64,000 nt of DNA from Halobaculum sp. MBLA0143 (GCF_041361465.1 NZ_JBGKAC010000001.1:62001-126000), one strand, 5' to 3'; shown: positions 45,397 to 54,438, numbered from the stretch's first letter. Program-made: numbers and translations. The notes: a model not told the origin generated them from the sequence alone.

Positions 45397-45459
45397 TAAC
45401 CTACCGGAGACACTGGTAGCGCTCTCACTGACTGTCGTCTATCTCTCGACAGGATAGGA

Positions 45460-45465
45460 TTTATA
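45460..45465 (+). promoter_or_regulatory. TATA element of the potDBC operon
   Basis: TTTATA lies 28-33 bases before the ATG at 45493, an optimal haloarchaeal spacing for a nearly leaderless message. Confidence 0.6.
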
Positions 45466-45492
45466 TCGAGAGGGTAGTAACGGCTACGCAGT

Positions 45493-46611
45493 ATGTCCGA
45501 GACAAGCGTTACCGACACGCACGAGCCGACGAGCAGCCGACGCCGGTATCTCGCGGCCGTCGGTGCCGCCGGGGTCGCGGCGACCGCCGGCTGCGCCGGC
45601 AGCAGCGGGACGACGACGATCAACGTTCTGACCTGGGAGGAGTACGCCGATCCGGAGATCAGAGACCGGATCGAGTCGGAGCTGGACGTGAGCCTGGAGG
45701 TCACGAAGTCGACGTCCTCCTCGAAGATGTTCTCCTCGTGGAACTCCGGCCAGTCGGAGCAGTACGACATCGCCATCCCGAACAACAACTACGTCCCGAA
45801 GATGATGGACGCCGACCTGGCCGCGCCCGTCGAAACGGACGTGATGTCGAACTACGGCGACATCTACGACCGGTTCGACGCGTTCGCCGACACGCAGTTC
45901 ACCGACGGGAACGAGATGTACGGCGTCCCGATCCGGTTCGGCTGGTACGGCTACTCGTACGACTCCCGTGAGATCTCCGAGGACCACGAGGAGAGCTACG
46001 ACATGCTGTTCGACGAGGAGTACAGCGGGAACATCGTCATGTACAACGACCACTTCAAGTCGATGTCGGCGACGGCGTTGTACCTGGGGTACCAGGACGC
46101 CTTCGAGGGGTCGTCGATCACGCTCTCGGAAGACCAGCTCGCAGAGGTGAAACGGACGATGATCGATCAGAAGGAGATGCTCCAAGGGTACATCGCCGCC
46201 GACCCGACGTACATCAAGCAGTTCAAGCAGGGGAGCTTCACGATCGGCCAGTCCGGTCGCAACGAGATCGTCGAGATGTGGTCGAACGACAACACGTGGC
46301 CGCGGATGGCGACGCCGAAAGAGGGGTCGTTGGCGTGGTTCGAGGCCGCGGTCGTCTCGGCCGACTCCGAGAACAAGACCACGGCCTGGGAGGTGGTCAA
46401 CGAGTACATCGGCGCAGAGAACGGCGCGACTCTGGCGAAGGTCGGCTTCTCCCCGTCGGTCAACCCGTCGACACAACAGAACCTCTCGGAGGAGGAAAAC
46501 GAGATGTTCGGCTCCATCGACCCGTCCCGGCTCGACGGGATGATCCCGTTCAAAGCCGTCGAGAACGAGGAGGCATGGCTCACCGCCTGGGAGGAGATCA
46601 AGTCCGCCTGA
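45493..46611 (+). CDS. potD: ABC transporter substrate-binding lipoprotein (polyamine type)
   Basis: A 372-residue binding protein. It has a Tat-type signal with SRRRYLAAVGAAGVAATAGC and lipobox Cys, so it is anchored outside the membrane. The domain fits PotD/PotF: NVLTWEEYADPEI near the first strand, KMFSSWNSGQ, then GVPIRFGWYGYSYDSRE and WPRMATPKEGSLAWFEAAVV. Substrate is probably spermidine/putrescine or a related cation, but thiamine or iron-type ligands cannot be excluded. Confidence 0.9.
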   Translation: MSETSVTDTHEPTSSRRRYLAAVGAAGVAATAGCAGSSGTTTINVLTWEEYADPEIRDRIESELDVSLEVTKSTSSSKMFSSWNSGQSEQYDIAIPNNNYVPKMMDADLAAPVETDVMSNYGDIYDRFDAFADTQFTDGNEMYGVPIRFGWYGYSYDSREISEDHEESYDMLFDEEYSGNIVMYNDHFKSMSATALYLGYQDAFEGSSITLSEDQLAEVKRTMIDQKEMLQGYIAADPTYIKQFKQGSFTIGQSGRNEIVEMWSNDNTWPRMATPKEGSLAWFEAAVVSADSENKTTAWEVVNEYIGAENGATLAKVGFSPSVNPSTQQNLSEEENEMFGSIDPSRLDGMIPFKAVENEEAWLTAWEEIKSA

Positions 46612-46735
46612 GTGACGCCGACACGCGACGCGACGACCCGACTTCGACCGAGACTCTCTCACCGACCAGACACCGATAGATGACACGACCCACGACACAC
46701 GACGATCCGACGGTCACGACGGACGAGACGTAACG

Positions 46736-47650
46736 ATGGGGACACACAACGACACCGACGACGACACGCCGTTTCTCCGAACGGAGCTGGGGAAACTGCT
46801 GTCGACGACCGGTCCAGCGGGCGTGTGGCTCGGACTGCTGTTGGCGCTGCCGTTGACGTTCATGGTGACCGTGAGCTTCGTGAGCGTCGACGACAGCTAC
46901 GACATCGTCTGGCAGGCGTCACTGGGGAACTACAGCCAGCTGTTCGCGGGACAGGGTGCGTTCTGGGAGAGCTCCTTCTTCGAGTCGCTGGTGTTGTCGT
47001 ACGGTATCGCGGCCGTGACGACAGTGCTGTGTCTCGTGTTGGCGTTCCCGTTGGCGTACCTGTTGGCACGGAAGGGCGGTCGACTGTTCAAGATCGTCGT
47101 CTTCCTGGTGTTGTTGCCGTTCTTCACGATGTACCTGGTGCGGGCGTACTCGTGGCTGTTGATGTTCGGTCCCAGTGGCGTGTTGAACGACGCGCTCCTC
47201 CGGGCGGGAGTCGTCTCGGAGCCGCTGGCGATCTTCGACTTCGGTGTGCCCGCGATCGTCGTCGGCCTCACGCACGCCTACTTCCCGTACATGTTGTTGT
47301 CGCTGTACGCCAGTCTCGACGGGATCGACTTCTCGCTCGTCGAGGCAGCCCGCGACCTGGGTGCGTCTCGGGTGGAGGTGTTGACGGACGTGATCCTCCC
47401 GTTGTCGCTGCCGGGGATCATCAGCGGCAGCCTGTTCGTGTTCGTCCCGGCGCTGGGGGCGTTCGTCACGCCGCGGTTCCTCGGACAGGGGAAGGTGTTG
47501 ATGATCGGCCAACTGATCGAGGAACGGATCAACTCACTGTACGCCATCGGCTACGGGAGCGCGGCGTCGATGTTCATCGTCGTGACCATCGTCGCCGCCT
47601 TCGCCGTGGCGTTCCGGTACGTGAGCGTCGACGAACTGGGGGGTGTCTGA
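46736..47650 (+). CDS. potB: ABC transporter permease (PotB type)
   Basis: A 304-residue permease with six predicted helices and the EAA loop (EAARDLGASRVEVLTDVILPLSLPG) that docks to the ATPase. The acidic lead (TDDDTPFLRTEL) is cytoplasmic. It starts 124 bases after potD and overlaps potC by eight bases at its end. Confidence 0.93.
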   Translation: MGTHNDTDDDTPFLRTELGKLLSTTGPAGVWLGLLLALPLTFMVTVSFVSVDDSYDIVWQASLGNYSQLFAGQGAFWESSFFESLVLSYGIAAVTTVLCLVLAFPLAYLLARKGGRLFKIVVFLVLLPFFTMYLVRAYSWLLMFGPSGVLNDALLRAGVVSEPLAIFDFGVPAIVVGLTHAYFPYMLLSLYASLDGIDFSLVEAARDLGASRVEVLTDVILPLSLPGIISGSLFVFVPALGAFVTPRFLGQGKVLMIGQLIEERINSLYAIGYGSAASMFIVVTIVAAFAVAFRYVSVDELGGV

Positions 47651-48572
47651 CGTGGCGACAGACGTCGACACCGGTGAGCCGACGGACGAACACGTCGGCC
47701 AGACCGGGACCGCCGGCGCGGGGAGACTGCTCGACCACGGCCGCCGCGAGTGGCTCTACAGCCGCCTGTTGTACCTCGTCGCCGGGCTCCTGTTGGTGTT
47801 TCTGTGGGTCCCGTTGGCGGTGATGATCTTCCTCTCGTTCGCGCGCAACGCCAGCACGCTGTTCCCGTTCGAGGGGTTCACCCTCCAACACTACACCGCG
47901 ACGTTCGCCGACGCGGGGCTGATGCGTGCGTTGTTCAACAGTGCCCAGGTGGCGACCCTGTCGGCGAGTATCGCCACCGTGCTCGGTGTGTTGGCGTCAC
48001 TCGCGTTGGCACGCCGGGAGTTCCGGCTCGAGCAACTGTTCCGCACGTTCGGTATCGTCCCGATGATCGTTCCGGGCGTGGTGTTCGGGATGGCGATGCT
48101 GATCTACTTCCGAACGCTGCTGTCCGCGCTGCCGGTCGTCGGCGACCTGTTCGTCCCCGGGTTCCTCACGCTGGTGTTGACCCACTCGGTCTACGGGTTC
48201 CCGTTCGTGTTGTTGCTCGTCTCCGCACGACTGTACACGTTCGACGAGTCGTTGGAGGAGGCGGCCCGCGATCTGGGTGCCGGCCCGTTGGAGACGTTCC
48301 GCGACGTGACGCTGCCGGTGGTCGCGCCGGCGGTCGGTGCTGGCTTCCTGTTCGCCTGGATTCGGTCGTTCGAGGACTTCATCCGGGCGTTCTTCGTCAA
48401 GGGGACGATGGACGTGTTGACGACGTCGATGTTCTCGATGATCAAGTACGGGGCCGCCCCGAAGATGAACGCCATCTCCTCGTTCGTCGTGTTCGTCGTC
48501 GCCTGTGTGCTCGCGGTCGCGATGAACCTCGGCAACGTCACCGACTACGTCGCTGGCGGCCCGGAGGAGTAG
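47643..48572 (+). CDS. potC: ABC transporter permease (PotC type)
   Basis: A 309-residue permease with six predicted helices and an EAA loop (EEAARDLGAGPLETFRDVTLPVV). The GTG at 47643 gives an eight-base overlap with potB; GTG 47652 is a close alternative. With potA, potD and potB it completes an importer of the polyamine class. Confidence 0.93.
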   Translation: MSDVATDVDTGEPTDEHVGQTGTAGAGRLLDHGRREWLYSRLLYLVAGLLLVFLWVPLAVMIFLSFARNASTLFPFEGFTLQHYTATFADAGLMRALFNSAQVATLSASIATVLGVLASLALARREFRLEQLFRTFGIVPMIVPGVVFGMAMLIYFRTLLSALPVVGDLFVPGFLTLVLTHSVYGFPFVLLLVSARLYTFDESLEEAARDLGAGPLETFRDVTLPVVAPAVGAGFLFAWIRSFEDFIRAFFVKGTMDVLTTSMFSMIKYGAAPKMNAISSFVVFVVACVLAVAMNLGNVTDYVAGGPEE

Positions 48573-48575
48573 CTC

Positions 48576-49427
48576 TCACTCCTCCAGCTGCTCGTACGTC
48601 TTGTGCGCCCACTCGACGGCGAAGTCGGCGCCGTGATCGCGGTAGGCGGCGGTGTCGAGCGCGCCGAACGGCGCCGGCAGCTCCAACCCGTGTTTCACCG
48701 CGGCACAGGCGTACTCCGTGGCCTCGGGGAACGTCGTCTCCCCTCGCGCGATCTCGCCTGCGAGGTCGTCCAGCCGCCCGGCGAGCCGGTCGCCGGCGTC
48801 GACCCAGGCGTCGAACAACGCCGGGTGGGTCGGCAGCTCCCCGACCGACTCCGTCCCCGACACGTCGGCCAGCGCCGTCGCCGGGTCGGTCTCCGAGTCG
48901 GGGTCCCAGGACGCGAACACCTCACGCGTGTGGAGTCCGGCCCAGGCGTCGAACAGTGCGGCCGCGAGCTGGTAGGTGTCGGCCGGGTCCGTCGGTGTCG
49001 TCTCGGCGAGGTCGGTGTACGACGTGCCGAAGAACGGGAGGAACTGCTCGGGAACGCCGACGGCTAGCTCCACGAACGCCTCCGCCAGGAGGAACTGGAG
49101 GAAGTCGTCGGGCGTCCCCTCCGCACGGCGCTTCACCAGGACGGTCGGCGGCGTCGTCTGGCGGCTCCAGACGACGGTGCCGTCGCCGGGCGTCCCGATC
49201 GTGAAGTCCGTGCCAGCGTACCGACGCAGGATCTGGGGAGCGTCCGGCGGCAGCCACTCCGTCGGGTACGTGGCGGGGTCCAGCCCGTCGGCGAGCAGGC
49301 CCAGTTCCTCTGCGGTCTCTGGCGGGAGCGTCTCGAAGTCGGCGGCCACGTCGAGCACGAGACAGTCGGGGGCGTACGCCTCCTGGACGGCAGCAGCCGG
49401 CCCGGAGAGTGAACGGCTCTCGAACAC
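48576..49427 (-). CDS. DUF7089-like haloarchaeal protein
   Basis: A 283-residue acidic, mainly helical protein of unknown function. It begins VFESRSLSGPAAAVQEAYAP, a start I recall for the haloarchaeal DUF7089 family. Aromatic/acidic helical repeats end in HKTYEQLEE. No membrane helix. GTG start at 49427; the open frame upstream is basic shadow. It is convergent with potC. Confidence 0.7.
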   Translation of the reverse strand: MFESRSLSGPAAAVQEAYAPDCLVLDVAADFETLPPETAEELGLLADGLDPATYPTEWLPPDAPQILRRYAGTDFTIGTPGDGTVVWSRQTTPPTVLVKRRAEGTPDDFLQFLLAEAFVELAVGVPEQFLPFFGTSYTDLAETTPTDPADTYQLAAALFDAWAGLHTREVFASWDPDSETDPATALADVSGTESVGELPTHPALFDAWVDAGDRLAGRLDDLAGEIARGETTFPEATEYACAAVKHGLELPAPFGALDTAAYRDHGADFAVEWAHKTYEQLEE

Positions 49428-49477
49428 GACCGGACGGACGGGCTCCGGAGACAAAAGGTGGCGCTCTCGGGCCGGGG

Positions 49478-49567
49478 TCAGGCGAACGCCTCTAGGAACA
49501 CGATGGCGATAGCCAGCAGGGCGCTTGCGCCGACGACCCCCAAGACGACCTTCGTTGCCTGCGACAT
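49478..49567 (-). CDS. 29-residue single-helix membrane peptide
   Basis: A short gene for MSQATKVVLGVVGASALLAI and then AIVFLEAFA. It is one hydrophobic helix with a short polar lead. Such tiny peptides recur in haloarchaea near this gene. Its position 113 bases before the divergent KH gene start, and its clean composition, support reality. Role unknown. Confidence 0.55.
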   Translation of the reverse strand: MSQATKVVLGVVGASALLAIAIVFLEAFA

Positions 49568-49679
49568 ACTCCGACACTGTCGCCCCCCGCCTGTTAAAGG
49601 CTTCAGTTCGTCGCCACCGCGGGCGGCAGTCTCGGGCGCGGAACGAACGCTTAACTCCGTCCACGAGGTAGCTGGATGC

Positions 49680-50234
49680 ATGCAACACGTGAAGGTTCCC
49701 GACGACCGAGTCGGCGTTCTCATCGGCGAGGGGGGTGAGACGATGCGACGGATCGAGAACCGGGCGGAGGTGCGTCTCGACATCGACTCCGAGACGGGCT
49801 CCGTCGGGATCGAGTCCGTGGGTGACCCCGTCACGGGGATGGTCGCTCCGGACATCGTTCGTGCGATCGGACGTGGGTTCACGCCGGACGCTGCGCTGTC
49901 GTTGTTGGATCACGATCTCCGACGCTTCGACCTGGTCGACCTCGCGGCCGAGACCCGCAACAAGAACGACCTCCGCCGCCAGAAGGGGCGGCTGATCGGC
50001 GAGGACGGCCGCACCCGCGAGCTGATGGAGGAACTGTCGGGCGCCGAGGTCGTCATCAAGGGGTCCACACTGGGCGTCATCGGCCAGCCGGAGGAGGTAG
50101 AGACCGTCCGCCGTGCCGCCGGGATGATCTTAGACGGCGCTCCCCACGGCGCGGTGTACTCGTTCCTCGAACGGAAACACAACGAGATCCACGGTGCGCC
50201 GGACCTGTCGCCGCCGAGTGCCGACGAGCCGTAG
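49680..50234 (+). CDS. KH-domain RNA-binding protein (Pno1/Dim2-like)
   Basis: A 184-residue protein with two KH domains. The first is KVPDDRVGVLIGEGGETMRR with the GxxG loop GEGG; the second holds GRLIGEDGRTRELMEEL and the motif SGAEVVIKGSTLGVIG. This is the archaeal Pno1/Dim2 type that helps small-subunit ribosome assembly with Rio kinase. Start ATG 49680. In many haloarchaea it is next to rio1, which is not here. Confidence 0.88.
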   Translation: MQHVKVPDDRVGVLIGEGGETMRRIENRAEVRLDIDSETGSVGIESVGDPVTGMVAPDIVRAIGRGFTPDAALSLLDHDLRRFDLVDLAAETRNKNDLRRQKGRLIGEDGRTRELMEELSGAEVVIKGSTLGVIGQPEEVETVRRAAGMILDGAPHGAVYSFLERKHNEIHGAPDLSPPSADEP

Positions 50235-50239
50235 CGTGG

Positions 50240-50551
50240 TTACAGGTCCGCAGGGTCGACTCCGTCTTCCTTCATCCCCGCCACGTAGTCGTCGACTTCT
50301 CCCGGGCGGTCTACCGCGTACAGCCAGTTTCCGTCGGCTCGCTCCCAATTCAGTGGAGAGTGGTCGTCCTCACCCACCTTCCGTAGCATCGTTCTAGCGA
50401 TCTCGTCGTCGAAGTCACCCTTCGTCAGCGTACTCTCGATAATCTCTCGTTCGGTGACCTGTCGGCACAGCGAGTGCTGAAGCGTCACTACGTTCGAGAG
50501 GAGCGCCCTCACGAACCCGCGTCTCGACTCTACACCCCCGCCGAATCCCAT
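50240..50551 (-). CDS. Small unknown protein with winged-helix-like C-terminus
   Basis: A 103-residue protein from ATG 50551. The C-terminal part TEREIIESTLTKGDFDDEIA, then RTMLRKVGEDDHSPLNWERA, has the look of a winged helix. A start at the GTG before TEREII (shortening by about 45 residues) is possible, as the first part is less typical. No family recognised. It is convergent with the KH gene and divergent from the membrane gene at 50587. Confidence 0.5.
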   Translation of the reverse strand: MGFGGGVESRRGFVRALLSNVVTLQHSLCRQVTEREIIESTLTKGDFDDEIARTMLRKVGEDDHSPLNWERADGNWLYAVDRPGEVDDYVAGMKEDGVDPADL

Positions 50552-50586
50552 CGTACATGGACTTGTTTCTGGAGAAGAAGTAGCTA

Positions 50587-51447
50587 ATGGTCCCCAGACG
50601 GGATAGACTGAAAAACCGGGAGGAGACAGTTTTTGTAGAGACTGTGAACTCAAGAGACATCCTCCCGCTCGGTGTCGTGTTGATAGCCCTGTCGCTCGTT
50701 GTCGTCGTCGGTCTGTTCCTCCGTGGGCGTGGGGTTCGAAACTGGCTCCAGATCGTCGAAATCGGCTCTAGCGTTGTGCTCTCTGCGTCGCTAGTGTTCG
50801 TGTACCTGAGCCAGAACAAGATTCTTCGGAAACACCGCCGAATGATGAGCGCCGGGTACTCACCTGTTGTCACTGTCAGAGACGTATCGTTGGTGGAGCG
50901 CGCCGGTAGTAAGTTCCCCGGTAGCGAACAGGGTTTGCTCCAGACTCTCGAGGTGACTGCTACTAACCGAGGTAACGACATTGCGGCGAATTTGGAGCTA
51001 CGGTGTGTTCTCGACGACGGAGAGCAAGAGTCGAGTGGCCTCTTATGTAGAGGTTCCTCAAACACTACAGAACCACGAACTGTCTCTCTCCACCTCGAAG
51101 AAGAGTCAGACGGAGTCTACAGAGACGGCGGACCGGCGTTGCCTCCGACGATGGAGGAGTCGACGACACTGTACGGCCATGCCGGCGTGAACGCCGACGG
51201 AAGGTACTGCACGATCCCCAGAGCGGTCAAGAGAGCTGCGGAACGGGGCGCAGACAGAGTCCGTCTCGGCTTCGTCCTGCGGTACGACGATGCCTCTGGA
51301 AAGACGTACTCCGTTCTCCTCCGAGGGTTCGGGATAGACGACCCCGGAGAAGGAGTGTCGTTCGACGACCTGGCGAAAACGGGAACTGAACTCTACCGAC
51401 GCGACCTCGACGGACGCATCGACGAAGAGCTCCAATCGGCCGAGTAG
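50587..51447 (+). CDS. Unknown membrane-anchored protein
   Basis: A 286-residue protein with two hydrophobic helices (about residues 28-46 and 55-75) and a large soluble C-terminal domain. The C-terminal domain is beta-rich (SPVVTVRDVSLVERAG...; YSVLLRGFGIDDPG). No family recognised. AT-richer codon use than neighbours. It is divergent from the small gene at 50240-50551 and converges on the gene at 51457. Confidence 0.6.
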   Translation: MVPRRDRLKNREETVFVETVNSRDILPLGVVLIALSLVVVVGLFLRGRGVRNWLQIVEIGSSVVLSASLVFVYLSQNKILRKHRRMMSAGYSPVVTVRDVSLVERAGSKFPGSEQGLLQTLEVTATNRGNDIAANLELRCVLDDGEQESSGLLCRGSSNTTEPRTVSLHLEEESDGVYRDGGPALPPTMEESTTLYGHAGVNADGRYCTIPRAVKRAAERGADRVRLGFVLRYDDASGKTYSVLLRGFGIDDPGEGVSFDDLAKTGTELYRRDLDGRIDEELQSAE

Positions 51448-51456
51448 GCACACAGA

Positions 51457-52197
51457 CTACTCGGAGTCTGTCTCGTTGAGCGGCTCTCCCGCCTCTCCAG
51501 CGTCGACGGTCCGTGTCGCCCGTGCTGGGAGTCCACCCGGATCGGTCACGTCCCCCGACCCGCTCCCGCTGATGTCGACCGGAAGGTTGAATGTGTACTT
51601 CAACAGGAGTTCTCCCATGTGTGCGGCCATTCGGACACACTCGACTGTGTCGCTGAGCCGACTGATGGAGAAGTCATCCTCGTACGGGAACAGTCTGTGG
51701 TAGACACTGAATTCGGTGATCCCACTCCCCTCTCGGACAGCGCCGACAGAGTGCTTCAGTCCCGCTCTGGTGAACACTGCAGTCAACTGCAGGATAAGGT
51801 TGCGACGACTCTCGTGTGGTAGCGCGTCCAACACCTCGACGGCAGCAGCGAATCGACGCTGTCTCGAGTCGTCGAACCTCTCTACCCCTGGAACGACAGA
51901 CTGAACGGGGTGTGAGTCGTCGACTGTCGGCGGTGCGTACTCGTCGATGTCCGTCTCGGAGAGACTCTCTGCAACGTCCCTCCAGAGACGGTACGTCGCT
52001 TGAAGACGGAAGAAACGTTCCCCCTCCGTTGCGACGACGGTGTAGTCGGGACCCACGGGCTCTTCAACGTGTACCAGCCGTTGCCGTGGTTTGTCGTCGC
52101 TACTCTCCAGGTCGTACGGTTCGACCTCCCCAGCAAAGTCTGATAGAAAACCAACGACGGTGTCGGTAGCCTCCTCGAACGTCTCGCCGTCGGTCAT
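51457..52197 (-). CDS. Unknown protein, operon partner of ArsR-like regulator
   Basis: A 246-residue protein of mixed alpha/beta character with no membrane segment. Residues about 25-75 are acidic beta-like (YTVVATEGERFFRLQATYRL), and the middle is helical (ALPHESRRNLILQLTAVFTR). It may be the ligand-responsive partner of the regulator whose gene is three bases upstream. No family recognised. Confidence 0.6.
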   Translation of the reverse strand: MTDGETFEEATDTVVGFLSDFAGEVEPYDLESSDDKPRQRLVHVEEPVGPDYTVVATEGERFFRLQATYRLWRDVAESLSETDIDEYAPPTVDDSHPVQSVVPGVERFDDSRQRRFAAAVEVLDALPHESRRNLILQLTAVFTRAGLKHSVGAVREGSGITEFSVYHRLFPYEDDFSISRLSDTVECVRMAAHMGELLLKYTFNLPVDISGSGSGDVTDPGGLPARATRTVDAGEAGEPLNETDSE

Positions 52198-52200
52198 CGA

Positions 52201-52653
52201 TCAGGTCTCGACAGCGACTGTCGCCTCTGGGTGACTCTTGGCCAGCCGCTGAGCTTCGGCCACCTTCTCGTCGTTCGCCAGCGACTGCCACTCGGGACGG
52301 TCCTCCTGCTTGTGCACGTCCTCGTTGTGAAGACGGCGTGTGTACTCCAGGAGCCCCGTCTGTGCCTGCCGGAGACCCTGGACGACCGAGTCCTCTAAGT
52401 CGATCCGGTACTCCTTCGGGCGGCCGTCGGACACTTCGACGACACCGAGGTCCTCGAACACCTCGATGTTGCGGCTCACTGTACTCTGATTTACACCCGC
52501 ACGCTCAGCCAGTTCAGTCTGATCCAGCGCGACGTACGAGTCTCTCATCAGCACGTCCAGCATCTTGACGCGCGCTTTGGTCTCCAGCAGGCGCACGAAC
52601 GCGGAACTCTCCGCGACACTACTGGGACTCGACTGCACGACTGGATCTGTCAT
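52201..52653 (-). CDS. ArsR-like winged-helix regulator
   Basis: A 150-residue DNA-binding protein. Residues about 20-85 form a winged helix: KARVKMLDVLMRDSYVALDQ, then ELAERAGVNQSTVSRNIEVF and EDLGVVEVSDGRPKEY. The C-terminal tail is charged. ATG 52653 follows a TATA-like GCTTTATG (26-33 bases upstream) and a purine-rich GAGGAGAG close to the start. It is the first gene of a coupled pair. Confidence 0.75.
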   Translation of the reverse strand: MTDPVVQSSPSSVAESSAFVRLLETKARVKMLDVLMRDSYVALDQTELAERAGVNQSTVSRNIEVFEDLGVVEVSDGRPKEYRIDLEDSVVQGLRQAQTGLLEYTRRLHNEDVHKQEDRPEWQSLANDEKVAEAQRLAKSHPEATVAVET

Positions 52654-52768
52654 CACACTCTCCTCTAATGCATCACTGCATAAAGCTATTTTGGAGGCTT
52701 GCCGAGCTGTTCACAGCGGCTCTCACTCACACTGTCACTCTCTGAGCCACGGTGACACTATCTCACTG

Positions 52769-53629
52769 TCACTTCCTCAGCCGCGGCGACACCAGCGTCT
52801 CGGTCGTCCCGTGGCCGTCGCCGAAGTCGTACTCGAAGCGGACGGGACACTCCTCGCCCAGCCGGATGTCGACAGTCGCGTCGTTCGGGACGACCCGGCT
52901 CACGTCCGCGAGGTAGTTCAGCGAGAACAACGAGTCGGCGACGCCCGGCGCCAGCGACGGGAGGTCGTCCGGGCCGTAGCGGAGCCGAACCTCGTCCGTG
53001 TCCCCCTCGGCGTCGACGGTGAACGCGGGCTCGTCGGGGTCGACGCCGAGACGGACGTAGTCACCGATCAGGTCGACCGCCCGGACGAGCCGGTCCAGTT
53101 CGGACGCGGGGAGCGAACAGCCGGCGTCGTACGGGAACGACAGCTCCTCGCGGGCGGGCGGCTCCTGAACGCGCTCGGGGTCGATCACGGCGACGGTGTA
53201 CGACAGCCCGGGCAGTCGCACGTCTAAGCTCAGCGTCTCGGGGTCGAGCGCGAGCGTCACCGGGCCGTCGTCGGCGACGGACACGAGCTCGGCGAGCCGG
53301 TCGGCGTCGACGCCGACGGTCGTCCCGTCGCCGGCGTACGACACACAGCCGTCGGCGTCCAACTCCACGGTCGTGAGCGCGACCCGTGCGGGGTCCGTGG
53401 CGACGACCCGGAGCCCGTCCGGCTCGAAGTGGAGTCGACACTCCTCGACGACCGCCGACACCACGTCGAGGAGCCGCGTCAGTCGGTCGACCGCGACGGT
53501 CACCGCGACCCCGTTCGACGCTGTCTCGCTCGTGGGACCGTCTGTTGCTGCCTCGTCCGTGGGTTCGTTCGACACCGTCTCACTCCCCGCCGTCGCCTCG
53601 CTCTCCGTAACCGTCTCGTGGTCTGGCAC
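52769..53629 (-). CDS. Divergent PCNA-like sliding clamp
   Basis: A 286-residue protein with the two-domain clamp fold. The core aligns by eye with haloarchaeal PCNA: RLTRLLDVVSAVVEECRLHF, then DGLRVVATDPARVALTTVEL, LSLDVRLPGLSYTVAVIDPERV and the end DYLADVSRVVPNDATVD...VRFEYDFGDGHGT...VSPRLRK. It lacks the canonical MFKAIVSA start and has an N-terminal extension of about 42 residues, rich in Ser/Thr/Glu. A second, standard PCNA would then be expected elsewhere. It is divergent from the gene at 53743. Confidence 0.8.
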   Translation of the reverse strand: MPDHETVTESEATAGSETVSNEPTDEAATDGPTSETASNGVAVTVAVDRLTRLLDVVSAVVEECRLHFEPDGLRVVATDPARVALTTVELDADGCVSYAGDGTTVGVDADRLAELVSVADDGPVTLALDPETLSLDVRLPGLSYTVAVIDPERVQEPPAREELSFPYDAGCSLPASELDRLVRAVDLIGDYVRLGVDPDEPAFTVDAEGDTDEVRLRYGPDDLPSLAPGVADSLFSLNYLADVSRVVPNDATVDIRLGEECPVRFEYDFGDGHGTTETLVSPRLRK

Positions 53630-53690
53630 GACTCCTCGTCGGACCGGAAGCGACTTGAGTCCTGTCGTAACTCAACTGGTAGATAATCCG

Positions 53691-53743
53691 AAACAGATTA
53701 CAAAGATAGAAGTAGTGTGACAATCATAACCCAAAACAGATTA
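53691..53743. repeat. Direct repeat AAACAGATTA before the gene at 53743
   Basis: AAACAGATTA occurs at 53691-53700 and 53734-53743, the second copy ending on the ATG. The region is AT-rich, with divergent promoters of the PCNA-like gene and the gene at 53743. Confidence 0.45.
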
Positions 53744-54300
53744 TGACTGGCGACGAGACGGAGACGCGCGACCGTGGATTCTTGACGCCCGCAGACAGGG
53801 AGTACCTCCGAGGGGAACGGGAGCCGGGCAGCGTCCAGTCGGAGCGCAACACCCGTGCCAGGGTGCGCGACCGGACCCACGAGGCGCTGTACGACTTCCC
53901 CGTCGTGATCGAGCAGCTAGAACAGCGTGACCGGGAGATACTCTGTGAACGGCTGGACGGGGAGGGGGCCGCGGCGTTCGACGCACTGACGGCGGCCGTC
54001 GCCTTCCTCCACCGGGTCGTCGACGGGACGGAGCTGTCGTTCGAGACGGTGCTCGCGGAGGGGATCAACGTCGCCGCGGCGGCCGACGACCGCGCTGCCA
54101 CTGTCGAATTGGACGTGACGTACACGGCGCTGACGGCCGAGACGATCCGCCAGAAGGCACGACGGGGGGAGTCGTTGTCGCTGACCGAGGTGGCGTTCGC
54201 GGACGAGAGCGACGAGGTCGACCTGGCGACCGTCCTGGAGGCCGACGAGGAGCCGACGGTGGACGACGGCCGGATCCAGGCCCGAGTGACGGACTTCTGA
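53743..54300 (+). CDS. Unknown protein with haloarchaeal RGFLTPADREYLRGE-type domain
   Basis: A 185-residue protein. Residues about 10-60 contain RGFLTPADREYLRGEREPGS and ERNTRARVRDRTHEALYDFP, a domain start I recall in many haloarchaeal proteins of unknown role. The rest is mainly helical and acidic. No membrane helix. It is divergent from the PCNA-like gene. Confidence 0.65.
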   Translation: MTGDETETRDRGFLTPADREYLRGEREPGSVQSERNTRARVRDRTHEALYDFPVVIEQLEQRDREILCERLDGEGAAAFDALTAAVAFLHRVVDGTELSFETVLAEGINVAAAADDRAATVELDVTYTALTAETIRQKARRGESLSLTEVAFADESDEVDLATVLEADEEPTVDDGRIQARVTDF

Positions 54301-54406
54301 TCGGCGCCGGAGCCGACCCGAAGTGGTATAAATACTGTGTGTGACGGGTTCACAGTGGGCGCGAGACGGTGACGGGAGCCGGTTCTCCGGCCGGTAGCGA
54401 AAGGTA

Positions 54407-54412
54407 TTTATA
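54407..54412 (+). promoter_or_regulatory. Strong TATA/BRE promoter of the thermosome gene
   Basis: CGAAAGGTATTTATAGAAC (54399-54417 region) has BRE-like CGAAAG then TTTATA, 27-32 bases before the ATG at 54439, like the known strong cct promoters of haloarchaea. A second TATA-like TATAAATA at 54327-54334 lies further up. Confidence 0.65.
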
Positions 54413-54438
54413 GAACTGTGGACAATCATAGAGCGAAC

